From Schizophyllum amplum (Eukaryota > Basidiomycota > Agaricomycetes > Agaricales > Schizophyllaceae): a stretch of DNA of 64,000 nt. The stretch is taken from contig VDMD01000019.1 in NCBI GenBank assembly GCA_007026445.1, positions 372,001-436,000 on the forward strand. Reading direction: 5' to 3'. The notes below the pieces were generated by a model. That model did not search any database and was not told the DNA's origin. It saw only the letters and a program-made list of their open reading frames with translations. Shown in pieces: positions 46,625-57,510 of the stretch. Made by a program: the position numbers and the translations under genes. Every line of letters starts with the position of its first letter. Positions within the stretch are counted from its first letter, which is position 1.

Positions 46625-49600
46625 ATGACCACTTCCACTTTCGACCCTCAAGCTGTTCTCCAACAGCTGAAGCTCGCACAGCCTACCATTCAGGCCGGCA
46701 AGGTGTTCGAGTCAGACTGGAAAACTGCGGTGAGCAACTTGTTTTTTTTTTTTTTTTTTTGAAATCATTTTATGGACCGCAGGTGCTACCTATGGTGGTC
46801 CTTCCCCTCTTTACATGTAGGTAGTACGAAATAAAGCCTTTGTCCCATGTCTCGTGTCTCGTCCGTTGACTCCCTGCTGAGGCTCCGAGAGGCCTGCGAA
46901 CGAAGTAAGTTCCCTCGCAGCCCGACGCGTCCCAGCGCCGTTTCTCGGCCGCCTCGTCCTGCTGTTCGTACTTCTCCATCTGAGCTGGTATATACCAGCC
47001 ATTCGCTGATCGTCGCGTCGTGGGCCTTGAAGTGCTCGGCCGCTTGCGCGGTTATGCACGAGGAAGATGGAATACATGAAGATGTTGGTCGGTCGCTGCA
47101 GTGCCGTCCTAGTCGTCACATATATCTTCGCCTGCTCCGAGTGCTATTATCCCGTGGCGTAGCATTCCGCGTCGGGTGTACGGTAGCTCCGAGGAGCAGT
47201 TATAGTGTGTGTCGTGAGTATCTGTAGTTAGTGAAGGGGTAGTGGTAGGAATTTAGTGTTCTTTAGCGTATGTTCAGCTGTGTAGATGTGCCGCTGTGAT
47301 GTAGTCATTCCTTTAGAAAAGCGGGGCGGAACGAGGAGACGTCACCGAATGCATGTGAGAGCCGCTGGGTGCGCGCGACGTATCGCAGCAGCGCAACGAT
47401 GCCTTTCTTCGAGCCATATAGCATCTCCAAATTCCTCGCATCTCGCCCGAGGGCTTGACGAAGCTCGAAGCGCTGTGGCTTGTATGTCGGGCATTCGAAG
47501 AGGAAGTGTTGAGTCGTCTCCGGCAGTACTTGCCCTGCTGTGAGGCAGGTGGGGCAGGCGTTGGAGTCGACTTTATTGATTCGGTGGAGGTATTGCCGGA
47601 GGGCGATGTGGCCGGTGCGCAGTTGGACGAGCACGTTGAACTGGCGGCGCTTGAGTCCCTTCGTCCCGTCCAGAAACTTCGTGAATGGAAAGCGAGGTTC
47701 GTAGACGGCAATGCGGGCGTGGCGTTCGGATTTCTGCCAGCGTTCCGCCCACTTCGCTTTAAGATCTGCGTTGTGATTCTGCTTCAGGGAGCTGATGCTG
47801 TGTGGGAGTGGGTGATTGTGGTGCAGGAAGGCAGGAAGGTGACGCCATGGACTAGACCCGCCTTGTGCCGCTTTTTTAGCCTCTTCGTCTACCGCTTCGT
47901 TTCCTTCAATGCCAATATGGCTCTTCGCCCAACGCGCCGTCACCTTCGGTGAGCGCCCAGGTAATCGATCAATGGCCTTAACGATTTCTTCCACCAGGTA
48001 TTGCCCGGAGCGCGCCTTTCGCTTCGTTGCTGCCGTGAGGGCGGCGGTGTTGTCCAGCGCTATCGTGCGCGAGCGGTGGTCAAGGCCAGCGCCCTCCTGC
48101 GCGAGGAGGTGCAGGCCGAGGAGCTTGCCCACCAGTTCCGCCTCGTATGTGCCGTACTCGCTCAGAGGCCCTAGCTGGTAGCGGAGGATCTTGAATCCCG
48201 GTCGTCCGCGTCGATAGAGAACTGCTGCCGCGCCGGCCTTCCCCTCATACCCGGACCCGTCCGTGTAGACGCGGACAGTGGCTGTGTCCCGTTTGTCGTC
48301 GGTTTTGGATTCCTTGCCAGTCTCAGCGATCACCGTGTTGAACTGTGGCCTGTATGGGATGGGGCAGAGGGCGGGAACGACGGTTTCGACATCTGTGGGC
48401 TTGAGTTCAAAGTGGTGTAGAAGCTCATGTATAGCGGAGCGGTGCTTCTGGACGTATCGCGTGCACCGCTTAACAATTGGGTGTAGAGGATGGGATTGGG
48501 GCAGGGTACAAAGGCGGGCGGCCGCCCTGTAGCAGAGCTTGGATAGGAGTAGGTCTGCTGGTAGGATGCCGGCGTGTAGATCGACGAGGTCGTTGGGAGA
48601 TGTTCGCAACGCACCGGATATGGCTAATGAGGCAATTCGCTGGACCTTTGCGAACTGTTTCGTGTACCCAACTGATCCGCTGTTCCGTCGGTGTCCTTCG
48701 AGCCGGCGGACCGGGTTGTACCAGACTTCCAGCCCGTAAGTCATTTTCGGGATAGCGACCGTCTTGTATAGAGTGCGCATGAGGTGCGGGTCCAGGCCCG
48801 CTTTGTTCTTGGCCAAGCGTTGAAAGGCATGGACGTAGCTGATACCTCTTCCAATAGAGTACTTGCTTTGCACCTTCCATGTTAGGTGACGGTCGAGGTG
48901 TACTCCGATAAGACGCATGCTGTCGACTTCTTTGATCAGTTGTCCTCGAAGACGGAGAGCGGGGCGCGTGAGGTCCCGGCGCGTTTGCGCCGGTTCACAG
49001 TGCAGAACAGCGAACTTGTCAATCTCGAATTTGGAGTTATGAGACTCCGCCCAGTCCAGTCCCCCGCCAGCCTTTTCCATCACATGTTTGAGCTTCGCGG
49101 TGGTCTCCTCGAAGTCGCACCCCTCAGCCACAATGGTCGCGTCGTCAACAATGGTGGGAATATCAATCCCCGTCTCGCCTTCAGCGATGTCTATAAGATC
49201 TGCATTATAGAAGAGGAATGCGATCATCATGATGGGGTTGCCCTGTTCCCCTCCATTGTCAATGGCAATGGGGTCAGAGAGAAAGTCGTCAAAGCGAAGC
49301 CTCGTAGACCGGTCTTCAAACATGAGGGTGAGGTAGCGTATGTAGGATGCCGGGACACGACGTTTCCGCATGTTATGGAGAAGACGGGAGATGACCATGT
49401 TTGAAAACGCGCCTTGTACGTCCGTGGATAGGATGGAGACCACCCGCTTGACACGCCACGCGTTCTTGATTCGATTGACGATAAAGTGAAGGGCGTCCGT
49501 GGTGCATCGCCCGGGGAGGCCACCAAAGTGCATGTCCGGGAGGAGCTTTCGATCTAGGGCTAGTTGCGTCAGGCTCTCGGACATGATGGCAGCTAGCACC

Positions 49601-52600
49601 TTGGGTATGGTGTTGAGTAGTGCTATGGGCCGATATGACTTCGCTATGTTGTACGCCGATCGTCCCGGTTTGCGTAGGACTACCGTCGTGCATTCGCGCC
49701 ATTGTGCACTGTATAGTCCAAGTGAGAGAACAGCTCGAAAAAGGTATAGAAGATAAAAGTCGATGAGATGAAGGCTCTTTTGGAGGACAATGTTCTGGAT
49801 TCCATCCGAGCCATACATCTTATAGGGCTTCAGGCGGCGAATGTGATGATGGATAGATGTAATCTCTAGTGGTGGAGGGTCGGGGAGGGGGGGTGGGTAG
49901 CGTGTTCTGGGCAAGCGGAAGTTCGCGGGTTTGCGGGGGAAAAAGGATTGTGAGAGTGCCTCCGCTTTCTCTTGGTTAGACACTGCCTCCGTTGCATGCC
50001 CATCAGGTCTGGTCGCCTTCAGCGTGGGTATACGGGTCTTCCCTGAATTAGTACTGGGCTCAGCACAGTATCGACTGGCAGTCCACATTGCCGACTCCAG
50101 TCCTTCGTCAAGGAACTCCTCCCAGTGGGCCCGCTTGGCCTCTTCCACTGCATCCGAGAAAGTACGAGAGAAAGAAGCGAACTCGCCGTGTGATGGATCC
50201 TCTGGGAGCGCGCGGAAGCGGTATGATACCTCCGAGAGGCGGTTGAGTTCTTGGTCCATCTTCTCGAGGTTGTCGTCCCACCAGCGGCGAGAGTAACTGC
50301 AGGGGCGGGAGAGGGGAACAACCTCTTTAATGGCGCCTTGGATCGCGTTTGTCAGGCCTTCTAGTACTCTGTCAAAGGTTGCCGCATCGCGGACTTCAGA
50401 TGGTTCTCCGATGGGTATCAGACGAGCACTTAGCGATTCTTCAAATTTCTCCCAGTCGGTGTTGCGGAAGTTGCGAAAAGACGGGTCCATCTTTCGCGTC
50501 AGCGCGAAGTCCAGCTCCGTTAGTATGGGCATGTGATCCGTGCCCGGACCACGACGTGCAGGTGCAGTCTCGCAGGTAACCACAAGCGGGGCAGCATGTT
50601 CTGAGACAAAGACGTTGTCCGGGCGAGTCCACTTTTTGGTGACTTTGTGCTGCAGAGTCGGGATACCCTTCGGAAGCGCCATGATCATGCCGAATTTGCC
50701 GACCAGGTCGATGAGATCTTGTGCGAGCGCCAGTGCTGCGTTGGTGAATAGGTGTGTGTCCTCGTCCCGGTCCCACATTGGGTGGTGGCGGTTGGCGTCC
50801 ATGACCCATATCATGTGGTCGTGCTCGGAGGTGCAGAAGCGTCGGTGGTGCATGTCGAGGAAGCTTCCCAGAAGACGAAGGGTGTCGTTGTTGGCGCAGT
50901 CGTTGTAGATATTAAATATGGTGGTCTTGCCTGCTTCAGTGTCCAGTTGGATCGCCGTTACGTCGTGGGTGCCCGGTATTTCGACTGGACGCCAGCTGTT
51001 CGTGTCGAGAGCCGTATTGACCAAAATGAGGGAGCGAGAACGTCGACGGTTTTCTGACCAGCGCGACGGATAGACTGGCCGCCAGCGGCTATTAGCAACA
51101 ATGTTATCGTAGCTGTTCATATACTGCTCCTGCATACAAATTATGTCCCATTCCTCGTGGAGGGGACGATTAGCTTGAGTTAGCGCGGCAAAACGGGATT
51201 TGTTCATATTCTGCTGCCAGATGCGGAGATTCGAATTAGGGTTGGATGAGGGTGTGGTATTCATATTCAGAAGAGGGAGGGGTTCGAGCCTTGGGCCATA
51301 TGAGGAGGACGGGAGCGTGAAGGGGATGGGGGAGTTGACGAAGATCGCACCGGGTTACGCGCTCGACCAAGGGGCTCCTGGTTAACCCCCGAGCCTGGGC
51401 CTGCCGTACCCCAGCCACCGCCGAGGTCCTCCAGACGGCGCTGTGACCCCCTCGGCGGCGCCGGCCGCTCGCGCGGTGGCTTTAAGGCTTTATCGAAGAA
51501 GGACGGGGCACTTCGTGTCGACGGCGGGGCTGCGGCATGCGTCCAGAGCTCATCCGTGATGTAGTACGGAAGCGAGTTCTCCACGTCGCGCTCGTCCTGC
51601 TCCGCCTTCTTGCGAAGGAAAGTCGGGCAGTCGCGCGCCCACGCGGCATGCCCGTGCATCCTGCAGTTGCAGCAGAACCGCTTCGTGGACGTGCACGACG
51701 CAGTTGCGTGTGTGTCCCCGCAGGTGCCGCAGATCGCGTCCATGGCCTCGCGGCATGACGCGGCGTAGTGGCCGTGCGTGTTGCACCTGCGGCAACGCGG
51801 CGGTTCCCTCTTTCGCTTCTCAATCTCCACTCGTTTATGGCATATCGTGAGCCCCTCGTTGATCGCCCTATTTGCGTCCTCGGCATTCGCGAACTCCAGC
51901 AGCAGATGACCCGTCATCTGGCTGGGCTTGCGGAAGGCTGGGTTTTTCGCCCAGAGGCCTCGTAGGATAGAACCTGTGTCGTACGAGTTGACTTCCTCGA
52001 TTTCGGTATTGTCCTCTACCACATGCGTGAGGGGGACGTTGAAGGCGATGACTGTGTACGAGGGGCGTACGGGCTCGAAGCCAGTAGACCCGATGTTGTG
52101 CACCCAGAGGTCGAGCACACCTCGGCTGAAGATCCAGTCGCGCGAGCTTTCGCTGTTCATCTCGAGGGCAAGGTTTTCGGTGCGAAAGAGAGCCGCTGAG
52201 GTGAAGATGATCTCCTTGCGCATCAGAGGAGCGTCGTCGTCGTCGAGGGAGCCTTGGTTAATGAGGTCGTCGATGGTTGTCAGCACTGCAGAGTTGGCTT
52301 TGGCGATGATGTCGTGTGCCCGTAGTTTGCGCAGAGGGTTGTCGGTCCCCACTCGGACGAAGAATTTGCGCCGCTGCAGTGCGGCCTTGGCGCGCGTGCG
52401 CGGGTCCAGCGGCGACTGCTGAGCAACGAGAGTGGGGGACGTGGGTGGTGTGCGAGGGCGTTGGGCGACGGCATCGCGGTAGGACATCTGGGTGGCCGCC
52501 ATGGCGTCAGTCGCGTGCTTGACTGTCTCGACAAGCGGTGCTACTGCCGCCTTGACTATCGCTTCGACTTCGCTGCGGTCGAGGGTGGTGAGACTTGTAC

Positions 52601-55600
52601 GAGACTCCGTCTGTTTCGAGCACGACACCGTGGGCTCTGTCTGCATGTCCGCCTCTGTAGTTTCCGGCTTCTCTATCTCCTGTGGCTGCTGCAGCTTGCT
52701 CAGGCGAGTTATGAGTGTCGCGATCGTGTCGAACATGATGCTGGCCGACGCGGTCGCGGCGGTTCCGGGGACTTTGAGCTCTCGTACGGCCTTTGCCAGG
52801 CTCTTTGGGTCGTCAGGGTCAACTGTGGTTTTACTCTTTGTCCAGGTCTTAATTTTCTCGAGCGCTTCGTTGTCTTTCTGACTGAGCTCGATGGCTGGGC
52901 GCCGTGTCCTGAGCACGAAGGCCGACAGGTTGCCGGTCGTCGCGCCAGAGTCGTCAGGCATTAGGTATGTTATATAGAGTAGTTTTCCGGCTCCAGAAGG
53001 CGAGAGCGGGGGTTAGTAGCGCGCGTTGAGCGCAGTGCCGGCGCCGTGTTGGTGCAGGCGGTTTTGCTGGATGATGGCCGTAAAAGGCAAGTTTTTCCGA
53101 GCAACTTGTTTACCACCTCCACCAAGCACTAAACCTGCAGCAGGTCACGAAGCGCAAGGAAACTTGGAAGAAGAACCAACCTCGTGATAGCAGCACGAAC
53201 ATCGCGCAGCTCGAATGGGCAGCGGAGGTCGTCCAGTACGTCACGCACCTGCACGAGCTCGTCGCCGTACACGGGAACAGCAAGAACAAAGACGCCATCA
53301 AGCTTCTTCCCAAGGCCGTACCTCTCCTTGGCCCTCACTTCACGCCACCACCCTATGTCTATCAACGCCTTCGAGAAGCCTACCCCGCGATCACTCCGAC
53401 GACCCTCTATATCAAACCTATTCACGTCGTCCATCCGCTGTTCTACCCGAGTCTCGGCGCTCGCTGCCCCGTCTGTACGGCGGACGACGTACACTGGCAT
53501 GGCTGGGTCAACACGGGGCCCCGCGATGTTCATGGCCTTCAACGGGAGGAGACGGCAATCGGCTATCAGCTGCGGTGCGACTCCTGCAAGGCTGCCAAAA
53601 GCAAGCAGTATTGCTACGCCGCCACGAGCAAAGAGTTCTGGGGAAATGCGCAACATTGGGAGGTTCCATGTGAGTGGTGTCCATGGCAGGTCCACAAGCT
53701 TGATTGCTGATCCCGCAAACAACAGACGGAATCCCCATATTTTTCCATAAGAGTGCGCTCACCCGCGAGCTTTTCAACATGGTCGTAGAACTCCGGCCGC
53801 GCACAACGTCTGCCGGTCTCGCAGAGAGCATCAAGCGTGAGTATCATCATCACTTCCCATCGTAGCTTGCTAATCCATGCATCCTTGCAGAGCTGCACCT
53901 GCTAGACTATCATATGCGCCGTCTGCACTACCACGAGCAACAGCGAGACCGGCGCCGCCCTACGCCGGGGTCATTCTTCTTTGCGCAGCACGCGAATACG
54001 ACAACTCCTACACCCTTCAGCGCGTTTGACGACGTAGGAGGATACGCGGGCACCTCAATCAGCGGAGACCTTATAACAGAGGCATTCCTTCACTTCGCAA
54101 CCAAGACGAGACAAGACGAGAGTTCAGATATGTTACGCACTATCGAAGGTGAGCGAGCATTTCGTCCGTGCTTAGATCGAAATCTGACATATGAAACTAG
54201 CCAAACATACGATGTCGATGGACGCCACATTTCGCGCGGCAAGCAAGGTCGCTCTCGTCGACGCCCAGCAGACACGCATGAAAGTTCTCAAGGGCGGCAT
54301 ACTCAGTGGACTCACAGAGACGGGCCTGATCTTTACTTGGGTATGTGCTCCATCTCTCCTCGAGTGGTACCTCATCATCTGTGGGCACGCGCGGGACCGG
54401 CGGGCTGAACAATGGAATTTCCTTTTTGGGATGTTCGCTGATGGCGCTACTTCGTCTTCCCAAACCTTCATGCTTGCTTCTGTCCCCTTCATTCTTTCAT
54501 TTATCTCTTCTTCATGATGTTCTTCAACTTAATCTTTGCCAACACAATGGACATCTGCCTTCAGGAGCTCGCCATCGCGCTTGTCGTCACTCGCTGCATT
54601 TGGGTCAAAACTGATCAAATTCGCAGCGTTTTTGTATCAGCGGGTCTTTCAAAGAGATGACCGAGATGCTCGAAGGCTACCGCACCCGTTGTGATGCGTT
54701 AGGCGTCTCATATCCAGCTCTTTCCGTTGTCGACAACTGTTGCACTGTTGGTGCGCACATCAAGGAGGTATTTCCAGATGCCCACATTGCGCTCGACATC
54801 TGGCATTTTTTGATGAGGTATATCTTGGCTCTCGCTATACTATTATATCTGTTATGCTAATGCTGACCTTGCGCCTAGATACCTTGCCGTCGTTGTCGAT
54901 GGGACCAGGAACCCGAACCGCGTACACGTCGCACATGATATCACGAATGCCCTCATGAAGACCAAGGCGGCCGACGGCGTACCGGCTACGTACTTTGATC
55001 GTGCGGATCAGGTTATGCGCATGGAGCACATGTTTGCGAAGTGGGATGCGAAGGGTGGCGTGTGGAACTCGTCTGCTGCAAAGGCGAGTAAATATCCTGT
55101 GACAGGGTTACATTGCTTACTGTACCTACAGGTGCATCGAACCCAGCTTGCGCACGTGCAGAAGGGCTGCCTCGCTCGGCCTGGACTGCCGGCAGGAGTT
55201 GCAGCAGACGGTAGTCGCATCGAAGCCTCACATAAGGGTTGGAACTCCCTTCAGCGCTCCTTCAGCAGTGGCCTTCCAATGATGAACGCCCTATGTCACG
55301 ATTTTGTTCTTCGCCGCAATCTTCGCATCCTATGTCAAGGCAGCCGCGCGGAGCGCGGCGGGTTTATCGCATCGACGGAAGGATCACACCACATCCGACT
55401 TGTCAGCCACGCTAACGCGGTCTGGAATAGCAACATCAAGCCCTCGCATGCGCCCGACATACCTATACTTCGCATTGTAGCATCCGGCGAACAATTCGGT
55501 CTTGTGCGATCTAAGGTTGCCGAGTCGTTCGACGGTCTCTGGAAGATCAAGGAGGAAACCGACACTGAACCGAAGCTTGAAGACCTGGTTGAAGAGGCGA

Positions 55601-57510
55601 CCGCTCTGTGCGATGATGCAAGCGGCATGGATGGCTATGACTTCCAAGATCATGAGAGCAACGACATCGAACTCAGCGGCCCCATCCGCGAAGTCGCTCG
55701 CGACACAACTACAAGCGCCACGTCATCTGGAACGTCGGGAGAAGCAGCTAGCTCTCGACCTTCTTCGCAGCAACCTATGCCATCAACCGCTGGCCTCATT
55801 TCTGGTGCTCCCGACCTCTTATCCAGTGCTAGCGTTGTCGCTCCCCAGCCGATACAAGGGCAGCACAACATGGATCATGTACAGATAGCTGCTGCCGCTC
55901 GCATGATGGGCGAACCGAACCAACAGTCCGCCCAGAAGCGCAAACGTATGGTCGAGGATAGGGGCAAAGACGGCGTCGAGACCGTCATTGATTTGACGCT
56001 CTCTGACTTGAGTAGCCACAACGAGGGCGGCGACGATGGACAGGGCGATGTTGGCAGGCCATTCACGTCCGACAATGAGGAACTCCGAGGGGAGAATAGA
56101 TATGACGACGATGGCGGGGCTGGCCACGAGCAGTGCGAGGATATCAGAGCTACATCTCAGCCCGTAAAACGGATGCGCCTTTCTGTCGTGAGTTTGCTCG
56201 AACCTTACTTGTGGACATACTCTCATCGGACTTCTCGTCAGATGCAACCGGATCATATGAAGGGGTCTCAACAACGACCAGCCTCACTGTTTTTGCGGCC
56301 AACAGGCTCTCACTCGCCGCCCCGAGCAAGCACGACTATGCCTGCATCCTCGTCATATACGGCGATCACAACATCTGAATTGTCGCAGAGCGCTGCCAGT
56401 GTTGCTAGCACAACACCACCTCTCGCCACCTCTGCTATAGCGCCGAACTCCGTTGCCCCTGCCTCTACGACGTTGGCAAATGCCGATGTAGCGGCACCTC
56501 TGCCGTTGGTTCGCAACGCCCGGTCTCGGTCTGAGCTTCTCTTCCTGCATCACACCTCCCTTGATCCACTCGCGCTCGTAATCAAGGGCGATGTCGAGTT
56601 CTACCTCTTCATGGACATGCGTGCGGAGGAGCATTGGATCACATACAAGATGACGTCGAAACACTGGATTCCAGCGACGGAGAAGTACAATGAGCGCCTC
56701 CGACAGGTCTGCCTGAAGATCGGCTCATCATATGCGCCCAAGAATCCGCGCGCTCTCTTCGACAAGCTTGCCGAGATTGAGCCCCAGATTCTGAAGCGTC
56801 TCAATACAGGTGATTACACTTGTAAGTCTCACGTCCCAATAAACATTGTCATGATTATCGACTCAACCTTATTGCAGCACGTAGTGGACGAGGTCAGGGC
56901 TTTTGGAAGAGACACTGCTTTGCAGTCGACCTACTCTCATCTGCAATGTCAAGCGCGCAGGGTGGAGTGACGAAGTCCGGGGCCGACGTAAGCTTTTTCG
57001 TCGCTCATTTCAGTTCGGATAGGTGACGTACTTGATTCATAGCGCAAGAAAGCGACGTGCGCTCGCTGCAAGTTGCTCATGTACCCCGGCGGTCCGGCTG
57101 CAAAGGAGTTGAACCACAAGAAGGGCTACTGCTTGGATGGCGGCAAGTCAAAGTCAAAGGAGTACCTCGACGTCCCTCCATATCCGCAACCCGCTGGCAT
57201 CTTCGAAGATGGTGTTAAATTTCACGGTGTCCGCTTCCTACAAGCCGTGCGCAGCTACTACGAGCGCTTCGTCATACAGCGCTTACCACCTGCAAGCGGT
57301 GAAGCCGAGGACGTTGCCTTTGGCGAGATGCTCACAGCCCGCATCAAGAGAACCAATGATGTGCATCCCGACGGCTTTACCACCGTGCTCTTTCCCATAT
57401 ACACATTCACTGAGTTCTCTACAGACACGCCGAGAGACCTCATTGTACAGCATCCGATCTATGGACAGTGTCTTCGTGTTGATAGTCTTTCTGATGAGTC
57501 CACCTATTAG
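46625..57510 (+). CDS. DDE-transposase-like protein with N-terminal zinc domain, split by a retrotransposon in intron 1
   Basis: Ten exons: 46625-46729, 53141-53669, 53726-53836, 53891-54148, 54201-54340, 54627-54817, 54879-55083, 55132-56821, 56878-56987 and 57043-57510, about 1,268 aa, all phases consistent. A zinc-binding-like region (CPVC...HWHGW...CDSC) lies near residues 148-180. A DDE-like triad is suggested by SMDATF (Asp about 341), VVDNCC...ALDIWHFLMRY (Asp about 416) and RIEASHKGWNSLQRSF (Glu about 543). I recall this set from a large basidiomycete family annotated DUF6729; the transposase link is inference. A long Ser/Thr-rich linker and a C-terminal CARCKLLMYPGG...KKGYCLDG zinc-like block follow. 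Intron 7 (55084-55131) would use a GC donor but is also stop-free. Intron 1 is 6.4 kb only because it holds a non-LTR element; without it and one target-site copy it would be about 44 nt. Confidence 0.8.
46732..46744. repeat. Target-site duplication, left copy
   Basis: GAGCAACTTGTTT here is identical to 53099-53111. It borders the poly(T) run that marks the 3' end of the minus-strand element. The exact right edge is ambiguous because it ends in T. Confidence 0.9.
47305..51264 (-). CDS. LINE ORF2: endonuclease, reverse transcriptase, RNase H
   Basis: An uninterrupted 1,319-aa frame. Residues about 10-240 are an AP-type endonuclease (LRIWQQNMNKS, CMQEQ, DANRHHPMWD). Reverse transcriptase spans about 430-800: YRPIALLNTIPKVLA, GGLPGRCTTDALH, a first catalytic Asp in LSTDVQGAFSN and GGEQGNPI. 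The YxDD box is replaced by IVDD near residue 706, which keeps both aspartates. RNase H near 1000-1150 has YTDGSG, YEAELVG, ALDNTAAL and GNEAVDEEAKKA. A C-terminal CPTC...H...C zinc finger lies near 1235. The start codon lies two bases after the ORF1 stop (TGA-AT-ATG), which fits stop-and-restart translation. Confidence 0.95.
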   Translation of the reverse strand: MNTTPSSNPNSNLRIWQQNMNKSRFAALTQANRPLHEEWDIICMQEQYMNSYDNIVANSRWRPVYPSRWSENRRRSRSLILVNTALDTNSWRPVEIPGTHDVTAIQLDTEAGKTTIFNIYNDCANNDTLRLLGSFLDMHHRRFCTSEHDHMIWVMDANRHHPMWDRDEDTHLFTNAALALAQDLIDLVGKFGMIMALPKGIPTLQHKVTKKWTRPDNVFVSEHAAPLVVTCETAPARRGPGTDHMPILTELDFALTRKMDPSFRNFRNTDWEKFEESLSARLIPIGEPSEVRDAATFDRVLEGLTNAIQGAIKEVVPLSRPCSYSRRWWDDNLEKMDQELNRLSEVSYRFRALPEDPSHGEFASFSRTFSDAVEEAKRAHWEEFLDEGLESAMWTASRYCAEPSTNSGKTRIPTLKATRPDGHATEAVSNQEKAEALSQSFFPRKPANFRLPRTRYPPPLPDPPPLEITSIHHHIRRLKPYKMYGSDGIQNIVLQKSLHLIDFYLLYLFRAVLSLGLYSAQWRECTTVVLRKPGRSAYNIAKSYRPIALLNTIPKVLAAIMSESLTQLALDRKLLPDMHFGGLPGRCTTDALHFIVNRIKNAWRVKRVVSILSTDVQGAFSNMVISRLLHNMRKRRVPASYIRYLTLMFEDRSTRLRFDDFLSDPIAIDNGGEQGNPIMMIAFLFYNADLIDIAEGETGIDIPTIVDDATIVAEGCDFEETTAKLKHVMEKAGGGLDWAESHNSKFEIDKFAVLHCEPAQTRRDLTRPALRLRGQLIKEVDSMRLIGVHLDRHLTWKVQSKYSIGRGISYVHAFQRLAKNKAGLDPHLMRTLYKTVAIPKMTYGLEVWYNPVRRLEGHRRNSGSVGYTKQFAKVQRIASLAISGALRTSPNDLVDLHAGILPADLLLSKLCYRAAARLCTLPQSHPLHPIVKRCTRYVQKHRSAIHELLHHFELKPTDVETVVPALCPIPYRPQFNTVIAETGKESKTDDKRDTATVRVYTDGSGYEGKAGAAAVLYRRGRPGFKILRYQLGPLSEYGTYEAELVGKLLGLHLLAQEGAGLDHRSRTIALDNTAALTAATKRKARSGQYLVEEIVKAIDRLPGRSPKVTARWAKSHIGIEGNEAVDEEAKKAAQGGSSPWRHLPAFLHHNHPLPHSISSLKQNHNADLKAKWAERWQKSERHARIAVYEPRFPFTKFLDGTKGLKRRQFNVLVQLRTGHIALRQYLHRINKVDSNACPTCLTAGQVLPETTQHFLFECPTYKPQRFELRQALGRDARNLEMLYGSKKGIVALLRYVARTQRLSHAFGDVSSFRPAFLKE
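51267..52961 (-). CDS. LINE ORF1: gag-like RNA-binding protein
   Basis: A 564-aa frame on the minus strand, first in the element. The middle has a predicted coiled/RRM-like region (RKFFVRVGTDNPLRKL, then YTVIAFNVPLTHV). Three CCHC-type zinc knuckles lie at about residues 389-445: CRRCNTHGHYAASC, CGTCGDTHATASC and CCNCRMHGHAAWARDC. The C-terminus is Pro/Arg/Ser-rich and basic. This arrangement is typical of LINE ORF1 proteins that coat element RNA. Confidence 0.93.
   Translation of the reverse strand: MPDDSGATTGNLSAFVLRTRRPAIELSQKDNEALEKIKTWTKSKTTVDPDDPKSLAKAVRELKVPGTAATASASIMFDTIATLITRLSKLQQPQEIEKPETTEADMQTEPTVSCSKQTESRTSLTTLDRSEVEAIVKAAVAPLVETVKHATDAMAATQMSYRDAVAQRPRTPPTSPTLVAQQSPLDPRTRAKAALQRRKFFVRVGTDNPLRKLRAHDIIAKANSAVLTTIDDLINQGSLDDDDAPLMRKEIIFTSAALFRTENLALEMNSESSRDWIFSRGVLDLWVHNIGSTGFEPVRPSYTVIAFNVPLTHVVEDNTEIEEVNSYDTGSILRGLWAKNPAFRKPSQMTGHLLLEFANAEDANRAINEGLTICHKRVEIEKRKREPPRCRRCNTHGHYAASCREAMDAICGTCGDTHATASCTSTKRFCCNCRMHGHAAWARDCPTFLRKKAEQDERDVENSLPYYITDELWTHAAAPPSTRSAPSFFDKALKPPRERPAPPRGSQRRLEDLGGGWGTAGPGSGVNQEPLGRARNPVRSSSTPPSPSRSRPPHMAQGSNPSLF
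53099..53111. repeat. Target-site duplication, right copy
   Basis: This is an identical copy of the 13-bp GAGCAACTTGTTT at 46732-46744. It sits between the 5' end of the element and the resumed intron (ACCACCTCC...AACCTGCAG). Confidence 0.9.

Larger units (their letters stand above)
46745..53098 (-). mobile_element. Complete non-LTR (LINE) retrotransposon, Tad1-like organisation
   Basis: The element lies on the minus strand, about 6.35 kb. It has a 137-nt leader (53098-52962), ORF1 with zinc knuckles, ORF2 with endonuclease, reverse transcriptase and RNase H, a 3' UTR of about 540 nt and a poly(A) tail seen as 19 T at 46742-46760. It is flanked by a 13-bp target-site duplication. Both ORFs are open, so the copy looks young and possibly active. 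It is inserted in intron 1 of the transposase-like gene, on the opposite strand. The clade is inferred from domain order. Confidence 0.93.

Noticed and set aside
46625..57510. KDZ (Kyakuja-Dileera-Zisupton) transposase
   Set aside because: KDZ elements are linked to TET/JBP genes, but the motif set here does not match what I recall of KDZ transposases.
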